DNA of 14,767 bases, taken from positions 1 to 14,767 of the forward strand of contig DBIX01000083.1 in NCBI GenBank assembly GCA_002297005.1. The letters run 5' to 3'. The notes below the pieces were generated by a model that worked only from the letters and a program-made list of their open reading frames with translations, searched no databases and was not told where the DNA came from. Both the position numbers and the translations under genes were made by a program. This document shows, piece after piece, positions 12,716 through 14,767 of this stretch; positions within the stretch are counted from its first letter, which is position 1, and each line of letters begins with the position of its first letter. The DNA is from Cyanobacteria bacterium UBA791. GTDB lineage: Bacteria; Cyanobacteriota; Vampirovibrionia; Gastranaerophilales; Gastranaerophilaceae.

Positions 12716-14527
12716 TTATTTTTCAAATTCAGCTTTATTTAATTTTTTATTCAAATCTGGCATACCGTCGCTACGTAATGCATAATATTCACCATTAATT
12801 AAGTATGCTTTTGTGCCTGATTCTGAAATCTTTTGTTTTCCAGAATAGTAAACATCGTCTACTACTCCAGTAACATTTGCACCATCTCTAAAGTTTGCAG
12901 TTACTTTTGCATTAACCATTGCATCAGTTCTTGCATTAAAATCTTCAAAGCCTTTGCCATTTAAGAAGTCATCAAATGCAGTACTTGATGTTGACATTGA
13001 TGTTTTAAACTCAGAAAAAACTTTTCTTGCATCAGCTAATTTATCTTTTTTATCTTCAACAACTTCTTTTTTAACTGCATATTCATCAGCATCTTTAGAT
13101 GCTTTCAAATCAGCTTCTGCTTCTTCTAGTTCAATTTCAGCCTTGATTGTTTTTGCTTCAGCTTGATTTGCTTTTTGACTATTTGCTAAAGCATTCAAAT
13201 CAACAGACAATTCTTCTTCGTCTTCAACCTCGTATTGAACGGCTGGTTGACTCATTTTTGGAGCAGATTCAGCTTTTTGAACTTCAACTTCTTTAGCTTT
13301 TTCTTCTGTGCCTGTTTTTTCAAGAGTTCTAAAGTATTTATTTACTTCATCAGCAGTAAATGCTTTGTCGTCTTTTGGTACAAGATTACCGTCTTCATCT
13401 TTTTTAGCACGATAGTATTTACCGTCTTTTTCAACAATACCGTAATCTTCTAATGAATCTGCTTTTTTACCAAGATTTGAACCAACTCTATATTCAACAC
13501 CTTGTGGTAAAACTATTTCAGATTTATCTTTACCAACTTTTTTATCAGTCTTATCTTCTGCTTTTGCTGGAGCTGAAGTAGTATCAATTTGTTTGTCTAA
13601 ATCTACCATTGGATTTAAGATTTGATTTGGAACATCTAAATCACTTAATTTTGTATTTAAGATTTCAAAATTTGCCTCATCATGAGTAGCATCAGTACCT
13701 AAAGCTTTTGCAATTTCTTGCATTTGAGCTACTGTGTATTTACGACTATCACCAGCTTTCATACCTGTATAATCTTTAGAAGTACCATCTAATGCAGTAC
13801 CTTCAGCTACTGTACCATTTTCAATATCCGCATTTACTACAGCTTCACTCAATTTTTTCAATTGTTCAGGTTTTAAGTTTTCTAAATCAATACCTTTATC
13901 AACTAAACCTTTTTGTTGTAAACCTTTTAATTGATTTACTGTTGCTTCAACTAGTGTATCATTATTTTTGTCTTTTGATAAAGTAACATCTAGAGTTTCA
14001 GTTTTTGCAACCTCTTCAATTTGTTTATTCAAAGCATCAATGTCACCCATTGTAACTTCATAATCAGCATCAGTTGCTTTTAATTCTTCTTCTTTACCTT
14101 GAGCAATAGCAGTTAATTCTTTAACTGCAGTATCTCCCAATTCAACCTCTTTCGTTGTTTTATCAACTTTTGATTCTAAAGCTTTGTATTCAGCTTCGGC
14201 TTTTTTAAATTCAGCCATATCTTTATCAAATTGTTTTTGGTCAATGCCTAAAGATTTTCCTTCATCATCTTTAATTTCATATTTAACATCTCCAGCATCG
14301 GGAGCTTTCATGCCCTTGAATGGATGATTTTGCAATTCTACAATAGCATCTGATAAAGAAATTTTCTTATCACCCAAGTCTACTTGAGCTTTTGCAACTT
14401 TATCATTTTCCATATTTAAAGCATTTTGAACAGCTTGTTTTTGTTGATTAATCGATTCTAATTTTTTTTGTTTTTGCTGTAAAAGTACGCTTAAATTGTT
14501 TTTATTACCATTTACTCCATTTACCAT
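12716..14527 (-). CDS. Orphan 603-aa acidic coiled-coil protein
   Basis: Unrecognised. Strongly Lys/Glu/Asp-rich, soluble, no signal peptide, and by eye no Cys or Trp. Coiled-coil-like segments are at 14-50 (LLQQKQKKLESINQQKQ), 100-175 and 445-510 (EAKTIKAEIELEEAEADLKA). A Thr/Asp-rich region lies at about 180-300. A small module, GVEYRV...KDGKYYRAKKDEDGN (343-381) followed by FTADEVNKYF (390-399), seems echoed at the C-terminus by INGEYYALRSDGMPDLNKKL (577-596) and NKAEFEK, suggesting an internal duplication of a β-hairpin plus helix. AAAGG 10 nt upstream supports the ATG. The only hairpin after the stop (12701-12714, ATTTAC/GTAAAT) is tiny, so transcription may continue into the 399-aa gene. 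Similar in style to the 619-aa protein; a structural or secreted role is plausible but unproven. Confidence 0.85.
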   Translation of the reverse strand: MVNGVNGNKNNLSVLLQQKQKKLESINQQKQAVQNALNMENDKVAKAQVDLGDKKISLSDAIVELQNHPFKGMKAPDAGDVKYEIKDDEGKSLGIDQKQFDKDMAEFKKAEAEYKALESKVDKTTKEVELGDTAVKELTAIAQGKEEELKATDADYEVTMGDIDALNKQIEEVAKTETLDVTLSKDKNNDTLVEATVNQLKGLQQKGLVDKGIDLENLKPEQLKKLSEAVVNADIENGTVAEGTALDGTSKDYTGMKAGDSRKYTVAQMQEIAKALGTDATHDEANFEILNTKLSDLDVPNQILNPMVDLDKQIDTTSAPAKAEDKTDKKVGKDKSEIVLPQGVEYRVGSNLGKKADSLEDYGIVEKDGKYYRAKKDEDGNLVPKDDKAFTADEVNKYFRTLEKTGTEEKAKEVEVQKAESAPKMSQPAVQYEVEDEEELSVDLNALANSQKANQAEAKTIKAEIELEEAEADLKASKDADEYAVKKEVVEDKKDKLADARKVFSEFKTSMSTSSTAFDDFLNGKGFEDFNARTDAMVNAKVTANFRDGANVTGVVDDVYYSGKQKISESGTKAYLINGEYYALRSDGMPDLNKKLNKAEFEK

Positions 14528-14741
14528 AACAACGATACCTTTCTATACAATACTAACTATGTTTGTATTATCGGACGAAAAATAAATAACTTTAGGAATA
14601 AAAACACTTACACATACCAAAAGCATGATAAAATCAAGCTATTAGCCTATTTTAGAGGCAAAAATCAAGTTTACAATTGTTAATATAAAATTTAATAATA
14701 ATTATACTAAATATAAAACTACTATATTGCATAAAGCGTGT

Positions 14742-14767
14742 TTTCTTGGATTGCTTCACTTTGTTCC
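14742..14767 (+). repeat. Partial second copy of the 77-bp dispersed repeat
   Basis: From TTTCTTGGATTGCTTCACTT the sequence matches the reverse complement of the left arm of the 11303-11379 element for 20 bases. One mismatch and a GTTC match follow before the window ends. The preceding 14528-14741 stretch is AT-rich with no gene; only the ribosome site of the 603-aa gene is evident in it. Confidence 0.7.

Noticed and set aside
14640..14660. GCCT/AGGC hairpin upstream of the 603-aa gene as a terminator or riboswitch
   Set aside because: Only four base pairs, short A-tract on one side, and no recognisable riboswitch core.
1..14767. tRNA genes in the intergenic regions
   Set aside because: No gap contains a GTTCRANNC-type T-loop with matching acceptor stems.

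Overview
This AT-rich window reads as a chromosomal segment from a Gram-negative, diderm bacterium. It has an LptF/LptG-type LPS exporter, a c-di-GMP (PilZ) protein, a TPR protein, release factor 2 with its +1 frameshift site, and an NADP-type glutamate dehydrogenase. These sit among several proteins I do not recognise. Low GC, many Asn/Lys/Ser-rich orphan proteins without classical signal peptides, and one orphan N-terminus ending in ISFTS remind me of gut Melainabacteria/Vampirovibrionia (Gastranaerophilales). That placement is an inference from style; there is no 16S or other phylogenetic marker here. No tRNA, rRNA, CRISPR array, transposase or phage gene was seen.

Layout. 1-1600: LptF/LptG-family permease (+), a minus-strand terminator, and a 102-aa orphan (-). 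1688-3310: multi-pass GT39/ArnT-like glycosyltransferase (-). 3403-3786: 127-aa orphan with one membrane segment (+), converging on a 619-aa coiled-coil protein (3893-5752, -); back-to-back terminators separate the two. 5892-8183: a two-gene minus-strand operon, PilZ then TPR. 8184-8240: a compact divergent promoter region with a 9-bp inverted repeat. 8241-9303: prfB. 9304-9800: a 497-bp gap with dispersed palindromes, a minus-strand promoter and terminator that bracket a putative ~134-nt small RNA, and the gdhA promoter. 9801-11153: gdhA. 11154-11441: a strong terminator and three dispersed repeats. 11442-14527: two minus-strand orphans, a 603-aa acidic coiled-coil protein and a 399-aa protein with an HNH-like motif. 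A 38-nt near-perfect palindrome covers the start codon of the latter. The window ends inside a second copy of a dispersed repeat.

How the parts relate. The housekeeping genes (LPS export, surface glycosylation, release factor 2, ammonia assimilation) appear independently transcribed. PilZ and TPR are 3 nt apart and probably work together. The most novel protein is the 619-aa one. Its coiled-coil N-half is followed by about 15 Gly/Ala/Thr heptads that break at a Pro-rich turn, suggesting a membrane-active helical hairpin. The best non-coding candidate is the minus-strand small RNA upstream of gdhA.
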